A stretch of 64,000 bases of DNA from Ilex aquifolium (Eukaryota; Streptophyta; Magnoliopsida; Aquifoliales; Aquifoliaceae). The DNA is taken from NCBI GenBank assembly GCA_951799425.1, contig OX637401.1, positions 21,800,001-21,864,000 of the forward strand, in the 5' to 3' direction. Shown piece by piece: positions 56,081 to 64,000 of this stretch. The notes beneath the pieces are model-generated. The model ran no database searches. It was not told the origin of the DNA and was given only the letters and a program-made list of their open reading frames with translations. The first letter of the stretch is position 1, and every line of letters starts with the position of its first letter. Made by a program: the position numbers and the translations under genes.

Positions 56081-56749
56081 GATGAGCTCTTCAGCTCATA
56101 AACAAACGATAAGCTTCAAAGCTTATAAATGCAAAGATGAGCTCTTCAGCTCATAAACAAACGATAAGCTTCAAAGCTTATAAATGCAAGATGAGCTCTT
56201 CAGCTCATAAACAAACGATAAGCTTCAAAGCTTATAAAGGCAAGATGAGCTCTTCAGCTCATAAACAAACGATAAGCTTCAAAGCTTATAAATGCAAGAT
56301 GAGCTCTTCAGCTCATAAACAAACGATAAGCTTCAAAGCTTATAAATGCAAGATGAGCTCTTCAGCTCATAAACAAACGATGAGCTTCAAAGCTTATAAA
56401 TGCAAGATGAGCTCTTCAGCTCATAAACAAACGATAAGCTTCAAAGCTTATAAATGCAAGATGAGCTCTTCAGCTCATAAACAAACGATAAGCTTTAAAG
56501 CTTATAAATCAAAGATGAGCTCTTCGGCTCATAAAAACCCGATAAGCTTCAAAGCTTATAAATTTAAGATGAGCTCTTCAGCTCATAAAAACCCGATAAG
56601 CTTCAAAGCTTATAAATTTAAGATGAGCTCTTCAGCTCATAAAAACACGATAAGCTCCAAAGCTTATAAAAGAAAGATGGGCTCCTCAGCTCATAACTAC
56701 AGGATAAGCCTCAAAAGCTTATAAACAAAAGACGAGCTCTTCAGCTCGT
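56081..56749. repeat. Hairpin tandem array of element B (54-bp units)
   Basis: About twelve units, period 54 bp. Each has tgagct-cttc-agctca and ataagct-tcaa-agcttat, two inverted repeats with 4-nt loops separated by about 16 nt. It starts ~80 bp after the gag-pol stop and ends ~390 bp before the end of antisense gene 2. Compared on the same strand, the element A units keep both stems, while the loop of the second is gaga in A and ttga in B. Because 54 is a multiple of three, one frame stays open for 195 codons; this is not considered a gene. Confidence 0.93.
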
Positions 56750-56750
56750 A

Positions 56751-56829
56751 CAAAATTCAAGGCTGAACGCTTCTTGGAGACACCAACAGTCAAATTCAAG
56801 GCTGAACGCTTCTTGGAGACACCAATGGT
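56751..56829. repeat. 39-40 bp tandem duplication
   Basis: Two copies of a unit containing 'ttcaaggctgaacgcttctt' followed by 'ggagacaccaa' lie directly beyond the hairpin array. A related single stretch occurs in element A near 42393-42415 (inverted). Confidence 0.8.
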
Positions 56830-57138
56830 CCTCCCCCCAGGACCAGATACCCTTGTGCACTGCCTACACACCCAAAGACCTCGAAAGATCCAGAACAACT
56901 GAGAACACCTATGAGGTCAGATGAGAAGTAAGGTCAGAGCAGACATGATCTTCTGTTCTCCATCTACGTTCGTGTTTCGAACAAGAAGAGTAAGCTGAAA
57001 TAACCTAACAGAATTCGAGATGAATGAAAAGTCTGGCATTCGAAATATCCGACAGTGCAAATATTCAGAAAAATACAAAAAGAGTCATAGTCTGATATCG
57101 CTTAAGAAAAGAAAGAACGATACAAGGAAACAAAGATT
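56830..57138. other. Spacer / probable 3' UTR of antisense gene 2, element B
   Basis: Non-coding, partly similar to the element A spacer 42000-42400 (inverted). It would form the 3' UTR of antisense gene 2 and face the end of gag-pol. No clear terminator motif. Confidence 0.5.
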
Positions 57139-58227
57139 CTAGTCTTTCTTAAGTTCAGATTTCAGCTCAGCAACCTCTCCCTTCAGGCTAGCATTCTCTT
57201 TCTTCAGCTCATCCCTTTCCTGCTCAGCCTTTTGAAGCGAGTTAAGGAGCTTCTGACCAACAGAGGTAAGGAAGATGGTGGACAGAGAGTCAGGAGAAGG
57301 GGAATCGTCCCTCTTACGCTCCCTCGAACTCGTGACGGTGTTTCCGTCCTTGTTAGAATCCCCATCCTCATCAGAATCAGAGAAAGAGGTCCAGGAAGAG
57401 TAAGGAATAGTGGAAAACTCAAACTCAGTAGCCTCAGCCCCAAGCAAATAGAGGTTTGCGCTCGTCATCAGCTCGGAATAAGTCTTAGACTCCACAAGCA
57501 ACAACTCGTTGATATTCACCATCCCTGGTAAATCCAGGTCAGGTGGATCTGCACAGCAAGGACATAATCAGAGCATATTTTTAAAAGGAAAGTACTCAAA
57601 AGAGCTATGCTCGAGCTTACCAATACGAGAGAAGCTCTTCCAGGACCGAGGAATCCTGGCTTTATGACAGCGATCCTCAGGAGACCTCCAAGCCTCTCCA
57701 GAAGCAAAGAAGAAACGCTCAGACCACCCTCCAGGGTTGGAGGGAAGATCTAGAACCAGAGGGCGTAAATTGAAATCCCTCCAACGGAAGAAACTGAAGC
57801 AGGGGGCATTATCTTCCTCAATCTCAAAGAAGTATAGAAACTCAGAGACAAAGGGGAACCTGCCAAGAGCACGAAGGCGGCAGAACAAGAAGAAGCTTAC
57901 CATAGCACCCCATCCTCGTGGAGAAAGGCGAGAAGGGCACAGGCCATAATAGGCAAGAACTCGCCCAATGGCCGGATGAATGGGAAGGCGAAGTCCCATG
58001 TCCATAGCACCTTCAAAGAAACAGACTTCCCCTCGGGGAAGGTAGTTACAAGGCTCGTCGGAGGAAGAAACTCGCATAGGCAAGTCAAGATCAGGGAAAA
58101 ACCGTTTCTTGATGTCCGTCAAATCAGAAGATTCAAGTAATGAAGGGGACAAATAGCGACAATGCCACTCCCATTCGATCCCAAAGGAGGATCGTTCCTG
58201 GAACAAAGAAGAAGTGGATGCGGCCAT
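57139..58227 (-). CDS. Antisense gene 2 of element B (2 exons, 338 aa)
   Basis: Exon 1 (58227-57621, 607 nt) and exon 2 (57548-57139, 410 nt) join in frame across a 72-bp GT-AG intron. A globular domain at about residues 40-190 includes 'EVCFFEGAMDMGLRLPIHPA', 'LCPSRLSPRGWGAMVSF' and 'GGWSERFFFASGEAW'. These align with 'RVCFFLAAFDNGLRFPLHPF', 'VCPSQISPNFYGVMVGL' and 'KHWKEHFFFVGGTNW' of antisense gene 1, so the two are paralogues. The C-terminal ~40 residues form an acidic/charged coiled coil. No catalytic motif, signal peptide or membrane segment is evident. It is transcribed against gag-pol and ends facing the hairpin array. Function unknown; a role as element-encoded regulator or structural partner is only speculation. 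Confidence 0.85.
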
Positions 58228-58352
58228 CGAAAATGCTGGTAAGGAAAAAGATGCAAGAAATCAAGAAGAAAGTCAAGAATAGGTCATGCACTTGAGAGCT
58301 TTTCAGGAAACTAAGAGCCAAGAAAGAGGGAATCAAGTGGCCTGTTCAGTTT

Positions 58353-58365
58353 CTTAATTAATAAA
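58353..58365 (-). promoter_or_regulatory. Candidate core promoter of antisense gene 2, element B
   Basis: The complement reads tttattaattaag, identical to 40672-40684 in element A. Upstream (higher coordinates, to about 58455) are four imperfect copies of 'ccataaccg' / 'ccatatccgc' spaced 23-30 bp apart. They resemble MYB-type AACCG sites in repeated arrangement, where A has a single clear copy. Confidence 0.55.
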
Positions 58366-58459
58366 GGTAGCAGCGGTTATGGAAAGTGGCTACGGTTATG
58401 GAAAGTGGTTGCGGATATGGAAAGGGGAAAGACGTGGCGGTTATGGGAAGCGGTTGAGA

Positions 58460-59388
58460 GAAAAACGCGGGAAAAGAAACCAGATACTACCCCTCCTATT
58501 TGCACTCAAAACAACCAACGAAAATTCTGACCCCACCAAGCAATATACCCTCCATATTTGAGCTCAGCCCAGTAAAAAACAGAGCACTTGTATACCAAAT
58601 CTTTGAGGTGTGAAAGCTCAAAGCCTCGCTTAAGGAAGGCCTAAAGCACTCCGCAAAGCAAGATGTGGGGAAAAGAGAGGTGAAACGTAGAAGAAGGTCC
58701 TCTACTCTTAGAGAAATGGAGCAACGAAATTTATTATCTGATCTAGAGAAGGGTTCGTTTAAAGAATCATGAAGCTCAGACAGAACCCATAAATTCAGAC
58801 AAAAGAACCACGAAGCTCAGAAATAAACTTTAAGATCAGACAACAGAGCCAAATAGCTCAGAAAGCGCTCTTCAGTTCATACGGAAAAGACAAAGAGTTC
58901 AGAGCTCTCAAGTTCGAAAAAAGAACCGTCTTAGCTCAGCAAGAATTTATAAGCTCACAAGCACGAGCTATGCAACTCTGAAGGAGCACGCCAGTTCAGA
59001 ATATAGAGTTGAGCAGCTTAGGACGAAGAAGAATAAGGAGTGGACCCCTAAGGTACCAACTACTGAGCTTAAAAGGCTCGGGAAAAGCAGTAGAACATAA
59101 CACCAAGTCCCCCGTGCTCTTCAAACCTAGTAATTTTGCTTCAAGAAGTGCACAGCACCCCTCAAAGCAAAAGGGGGCGAAGGGAGTATACAAAGTTGAG
59201 TGCATGCAAAGCCAGGCAAATAAGTGCACCGTTGCGGTTCGAGTCGAAGTCGAATCAAAATCCAAGGATACATATATGCTGAAATTAAAAGATATGTATA
59301 TATATACTAAGCCAGCAAAAGAGCAATAAATGAAGTCAAAGACTACATCACGAAAAATTCTTTACAGAGAAATTACAACTAAAAAGAC
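58460..59388. other. Spacer between antisense genes 1 and 2 of element B
   Basis: About 0.9 kb, non-coding, with frequent 'agctcag' and 'gagctc' words every 20-40 bp (58565-58990). It contains the 3' UTR of gene 1 and the upstream region of gene 2. The matching element A spacer (40162-40670) is shorter and lacks most of these words. Confidence 0.6.
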
Positions 59389-62018
59389 CTAGGATTCTGG
59401 AAGAAGAGGGATTGAAGGATCTCGCAGCTCAGTAGAGGAGTCCCTTGCTTCTGTTGCTGAGGGCTCACCTTGAACAAGGGCTTCAGACACCACGACAGCT
59501 GAAAAGGATGCAGAAACAGGAACAGCAGGAGCTGCAGCAGAAAGCTCAGGAATCGTTGTTGAAGGCTCAGGGAGCGCGATAATAGCTTCTGAGGTCCCAG
59601 GGGCGGGTGTGTCTTGACTTAAGGCAGCAGCTGGGGAGTCTGAGATATCCCCCTCATTGTCAGTGCCAGATTCTTCCATTTCCTCCTCAGTGGGGATGGG
59701 GAGATTGAAATCAAGGTCTGGATATGCTTTGGTAGCCTTACGCCTAAAAGCAAGCCATCCAGTAGCCCATGAAGTGGTGGCCTCATCCTTAAGCTCGGCA
59801 AACTCTTTGTCTCTCTCTTGAACCAAATATTTCTGCTCCTCGAGCTCCTCACAGAGTTTGCCGTTAGCCTCACTGAGGGCAAAATAATCTTGATTAACCT
59901 GGATGAGCTCCCTCTTAGCGTCAAAGGCCTCCTGGTTAGCCTTGGACCACGCCTCAACCTTAGCCTGCAGGTCTTCCTTAACCGCCTTCAGCTCATCCCG
60001 AGCCTTCTTTTCCCCTTCCTCAGCTCTGGCCTTGACTGTCAGTGTGTGTTTGAGATCGGAGGCTTGCTTCACCATCCGTTCGTTGAGACCCTCCATCTGC
60101 ACTTTAAGGCTCTCCACCTGAGCTCTGAGGTCTTCATTCTCAAGAGACAATTCTGAAACCTTGGTCTTGTATTTCTTTAAGACCTGGAAAGAGCTTTCTT
60201 GAGAGCGAACTCGGTGCAGCAGACCTTTCGTATGAAGGGCAGCCTGAGAATATAAGGAAAGTACAGCAAATAATGTCAGACCACGAAATACAAACAAGCA
60301 AAGAGAGACAGGGGGTTAACACTCACAGTAGCAGCTCCCTGAAGGGCCAAAGAGATGGATTCCTCCAGGGGCATGGAAGCGGCCTTCAGGACATCAGACT
60401 CAGAAAAGATAGAGGAAAGAGCTCCAGCAGCAAGGTCTATATTGTCAAAAAAGGAGTCCTCATCTTCCTCCTCAGACTTTCTCTCTTTTTCAGTCACCTT
60501 CCCAGAAGCACTGTATTCGAACTTCCCGGGTTGAAGGTCGGGAACCAATTCCAAAGCCTCCTTGACCTCAGAAGAAGAAGGGGAAGCCTGATCCCTCTCC
60601 TGAGCAGACGCCAACTTAGAAGGGGCCACTGGAGGGGAAGAAAAGGTGGTTGCAGCTTGTGGAGTTCCAGAGGAGGAGGGCGGAGCCTTGCTTGGAACCT
60701 GTCCTTCAGCTGCAGAGGGGGGAGAAGATGCTTCCAGCCGGGGGATCTTAGCTCGAATGTTTGGGCCGCCCCCAGAGCCTACCCGAGCTTTGCGTTTCCT
60801 AGACCTGCCACCCACCATCAGCTCTGCAATTTTGGCCTGAAGCTCTTCTGGATCAACCTTCATGGTAGAAGGACCTGGAAGATCTGGAAGAAGTAGGAAA
60901 ATGTAAAGAAAAAGAGAAAGGAAGGAAAGATAATGAAGAAAGGAAAAAGAATGGCGTTGAAATCACCTTCGTCAGCCCCTAAAACAGACAAGGGGATCGC
61001 TAAAGTCGCCACAGGAAGACTCAGACCTAGCTGTACCAGGTTCCTTGACTCAATCAAGTCGGCGTACTTCTCTGGCTTGATCTTCTCCAACTTTGCTAGC
61101 AACTTTTTGTCCTCAGGGCTGAGCTCGTAGCGTTCACCTAAGAGGAAGAAAGTATGCAAATAAGAAAAAGATAAGAGGCCGGCAGGTTTCAGATCAGAGC
61201 TCGAACTCAAGTAAGGACTCACGTAAATTATCTGGTTCAGCCCAGGCCGTAGGGATACCGAGTGTGTCTGTCTTATCAGCAGGGTTGTACTCCCAATTGG
61301 TGCCCCCGACAAAGAAGAAATGTTCCTTCCAGTGTTTATGGGAGGTCGGAATGTCAGAGATGAGCTGCCTAACACTGGCACGCTTGGAGGCATACAAGAA
61401 GCCTCCGGAGGTCGGTTTTACATTGAAGAGCTCTAAGAACAAAGGAATGCTAGGAATCCCAAGTTTATGCTTCTTAAACAGGACTAACAGACCAACCATG
61501 ACGCCATAGAAGTTGGGGGAGATCTGGGAAGGGCACACATGAAAATGTTGCAGAACAGCCTTGATGAAGGGATGCAAGGGAAAGCGAAGGCCGTTGTCAA
61601 AAGCAGCAAGAAAGAAGCAGACTCTGTTATGAACTTTTTCTACATAAAAAACGGATCGATCTGGGCACCAGGGTTCGACCCCAGGGGGAAAACCATACCG
61701 AACTTTATAAGACTTCATTAGCCTAGGGGCCTCTTTACTGCAGCCCACAGATTCGGCATGCCTAAAGGCAAGCCCTAGATACGAGGTTTTCTCCTCCACC
61801 CCGACTCCACTTATCTTAGCTTTGCCTTTGTCAGGTCTGGGGGGCAGGGAAGATGAGGTGGAGGGAGGCTCCTCGGCGTAGACCTCAGCCTCTACAGCCT
61901 CTACACCCGGAAAATTATCAATCTCATCACCAACTTCCCCTAAATCCGTATCTTCTCCGGCTGACCTAGATCCTAGAAGTGAAACAGAGGAGCGAGTGGC
62001 TTCAGAAGAAGCAGACAT
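59389..62018 (-). CDS. Antisense gene 1 of element B (4 exons, 792 aa)
   Basis: Exons 62018-61223, 61137-60967, 60883-60327 and 60243-59389 join in frame (2379 nt). All introns are GT-AG and 76-87 nt long, at the same positions as in element A. An alternative acceptor 9 nt downstream for exon 3 is also in frame. Parts: acidic N-terminus (1-60); globular domain about 100-245 shared with antisense gene 2 and resembling the 'putative gypsy-type transposase' family of plant antisense ORFs; a basic, NLS-like 'GRSRKRKAR' in exon 3; Ser/Pro-rich linker; long coiled coil about 520-680 ('VSELSLENEDLRAQVESLKV'); acidic tail. No nuclease or polymerase motif. The ATG was chosen because it matches the ATG in element A, although the frame stays open upstream to 62411. 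Confidence 0.87.
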
Positions 62019-62678
62019 GATAGGGAGAGAAAAAGGAAGATGGAAAGAGCGATAGAGCAAAGGGGGATTAGTCAGGCACTCTCTAATGACCCGGGGATCA
62101 ACACAGTGGCTCCCAACAGCAAGGATATGAACTACAGAACCCCAATCCACGAAGTGGTGAAGTGGGGCTAGACAATGGTCACGATTCCAAAAATAAAAGA
62201 ACCGAAAAGCCCAAAAATGCAATAACCACCTCGAACTCGAGGGATCCAGAGAAAAAAAAAAAAAAAAAGGGAAGAAATAAGGGCAAAGGACGTACCTAAC
62301 CCAGGGATAGTGGCAAACAGGAACTGGGAACGAAATCGGAAAAGGAGGCGTCGCAAGTCTTCGAAACGAGGTCCGAAAATTCGATTTCAGGCAAGAAAAT
62401 AGAAAAACCAAGGCAAGGAGGACTGGAATCGCAGAGAGAGCGGAGACGAAGGGCAGTAAAGAAGATGAACAGTGCGAAGAAGCAGTTTAGATAGCCGTTT
62501 TAAGCATTTAAAGCCTGGGAGACATGGGCTGAGACGTGCGCGGGAATCGAGGAAAGTCATGATGGCTATAAAACCGTCAGAAATCCTACAGCCACGTGCT
62601 AGCCACACGCACGTTTAACTCGTCTTGTACAAGTCATCCCCTGCCTGAGCTAACTCAAGGCAAGGGCTGGGGGGCAAC
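62019..62678 (-). promoter_or_regulatory. 5' region of antisense gene 1, element B
   Basis: Between the gene 1 ATG and the 3' LTR. A TATA-like ctttaaatg (minus strand, 62505-62513) and the adjacent 'cccgcgcacgtctcagccca' match element A. The leader of ~460 nt would be mostly non-coding. The polypurine tract occupies the last ~15 bases. Confidence 0.5.
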
Positions 62679-63390
62679 TGATGATACCCAGAATAAAACT
62701 GGCACGTGCTCAGTAAGTGAGCTCAGCTCGGGAGCTCAGGCGAAAGAAGCTGAGCTCCCCTAGCCATGAGCAGAGCTCATCCAGTCAGCACTAAGAGCTC
62801 CTAGTCGAAGGCGCGAGAGAAGAAATGCTAAGGGAACAACAAGACGACTTGGATACCCTTGTTAAGGAGGTAGAATCCAATCCTAGGCAGAAAACCCGTA
62901 TTTAACCATGATCTCCTCCTAAAATTAAGGAGGATCCCACAGGAGGAGGCAAAGATCTCTCCTTTTGAAGCCAGCCATAAGGAATTTAGGTAACTCCGGA
63001 ATTGTGGATAAAGATAGGGCACGATCCCTTCAATGTAGGATAGTCTCGTATTAGAGGTAAGTATGAGGCTATAAAAAGGAAGAGACAGCCCCCATCGCCG
63101 GGAGAGAGATTTTCTGAAACCCTAGTTCCCTGAGTATTCGACTGTAACACCTTCAATTCATCAATAAAGAGACAGGAGCAAGAGCCTCCATTAGAGAGTG
63201 GATTAGCCGAGCTCATCAGCCGGTGAACCACTATATTTCTATTGTATTTCACACATTACACACGACTAATTAGAGCTGTCATTCCCCACTTCACGAGCCT
63301 TGTAGCTCAGATGCCATATTAGTCCCCATGCAAACTGCTCACGCCAGTTAATCTGGTTCCTTGGCTCGTATCCGAAGGTTTACACCATCA
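62679..63390 (+). repeat. Element B 3' LTR
   Basis: 712 bp, identical to the 5' LTR except for one c/t difference seen by eye. It is followed by the aaaac target duplication. Confidence 0.95.
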
Positions 63391-63395
63391 AAAAC

Positions 63396-64000
63396 TAATC
63401 TTAGCAGAGGCAAACATTTTAAAATATGAAAATGCCTCAAAAGAGTTCTATGGCCTGACAGTGCTAATTTTATACGTTTTGTATTACACTTAGATGCTTT
63501 TTCAGGTATGTTTTGATTGAGTCAAAATGTACTTCAGTGATTAATAAGAATGTTACTTATAGGTTATTGTCGATCTGAGTAGCATAGGAGCTTCTTCAAG
63601 CTGGAAATCATTATATGGGCATCAGGTTGGAGTAGTTGAGAAAGTTCTCTCTCTCTCTCTTCACTCCCACAGACACAGTCAAACACACACATATCACCGC
63701 ACAACCCAACCCCAATTTTCTTTTTAATTTGTTGTCGTTTAATTCTAGGAAAGTAAATTACAAACGTGAACAACATTAATTTTTAAATTCTCTCATCTCT
63801 AAACTTTGAACACAATCTGTGTTATTTGACAATTTTTTTCTTTATTTTCAACATTGAAATCTATCTTTTGGTTTCTCTATTTTTATTCAAATTTTGTTCT
63901 TTTTAATTAAATTTCTCTAATTGTGCTAATGTATTGACTTTTTTCAGCTACTCACATTGACATGTTTGAGATCGTGGCTGTCAAAGTTGTAAGATTCTTT
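63396..64000. other. Host DNA right of element B
   Basis: AT-rich with a short TC run (63645-63660). A possible small exon between 'ttttttcag' (ending about 63948) and 'gtaagatt' (from about 63991) can be imagined at the window end, but there is no domain or context to support it. Confidence 0.5.

Larger units (their letters stand above)
49755..63390 (+). mobile_element. Element B: intact-looking Ty3/gypsy Tat-type retrotransposon (13.64 kb)
   Basis: Two 712-bp LTRs (49755-50466 and 62679-63390) are flanked by a perfect aaaac duplication (49750-49754 and 63391-63395). A primer-binding site follows the first LTR, and a polypurine tract (gggctggggggcaac, about 62664-62678) abuts the second. 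Gag-pol is one open frame, and both antisense genes are open. By eye the LTRs differ at a single base (50121 region c / 63046 region t), so the insertion is very recent. All parts needed for autonomous movement appear to be present; activity is not shown. Confidence 0.95.

Noticed and set aside
56137-56724. 195-codon open frame of repeated 18-residue units
   Set aside because: It exists only because the hairpin array has a 54-bp period. The element A array has a 55-bp period and no such frame, so no protein is conserved.
59009-59329. 106-codon plus-strand frame
   Set aside because: Lies in the spacer and 3' UTR of antisense gene 1, with no similarity to any part of element A.
63949-63990. 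Possible exon at the window end
   Set aside because: AG and GT borders exist, but 42 bases without a domain or neighbouring exon cannot be supported.

Overview
This 64 kb window is plant nuclear DNA, most likely from a eudicot. The evidence is GT-AG introns in an AT-rich background, an F-box/PP2 lectin gene, and plant-type Ty1/copia, Ty3/gypsy-Tat, hAT, Mutator-like and SINE elements. There is no bacterial or organellar gene organisation. Only one ordinary host gene can be supported: a three-exon PP2-B type F-box gene at 26468-28817 (+). Almost everything else is transposable-element DNA at different stages of decay.

Layout. 1-10.2 kb: AT-rich intergenic DNA holding a G-rich trinucleotide tract, SINE copies, a dimeric SINE-like retroposon with a 12-bp target duplication, two non-autonomous hAT elements and a broken Mutator-like transposase. 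10.24-16.04 kb: a hAT-like element (perfect 8-bp target duplication) into which a second, transposase-bearing hAT (11303-15892) has inserted. The inner transposase has five in-frame stops, and its leader intron holds a fragment of a PDLP/DUF26 gene. 16.3-20.4 kb: more MITEs and a SINE. 20.8-25.96 kb: a decayed Ty1/copia element whose truncated 3' LTR carries a younger MITE. 26.4-28.8 kb: the PP2-B gene. 28.8-36.1 kb: intergenic DNA with two long-inverted-repeat elements and a gypsy 5' remnant.

36.14-63.39 kb: two large Ty3/gypsy elements of the Tat type (dual RNase H), called A and B here, inserted in opposite orientation 367 bp apart with their 5' LTRs facing each other. Element A (36139-49387, minus, target duplication ttaat) has a broken gag-pol. 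Element B (49755-63390, plus, target duplication aaaac) has one uninterrupted 1823-codon gag-pol and LTRs that differ, by eye, at one position in 712. In both elements the ~6 kb between pol and the 3' LTR carries two spliced genes on the strand opposite gag-pol. These two proteins are related to each other: a shared globular domain followed by a coiled coil. Both are open in B, and each has a single nonsense codon in A. Between the converging ends of pol and the antisense genes lies a tandem array (unit 54-55 bp) in which every unit carries two dyad symmetries whose stems are kept in A and B although one loop differs.

The antisense gene pair plus the hairpin array is the best candidate here for an under-described system. 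Antisense ORFs with a 'putative gypsy-type transposase' domain are known in Tat-lineage elements, but their function is not. A second point is the pair itself: opposite gag-pol copies form a multi-kilobase inverted repeat that could yield double-stranded RNA. All similarity statements are by eye.
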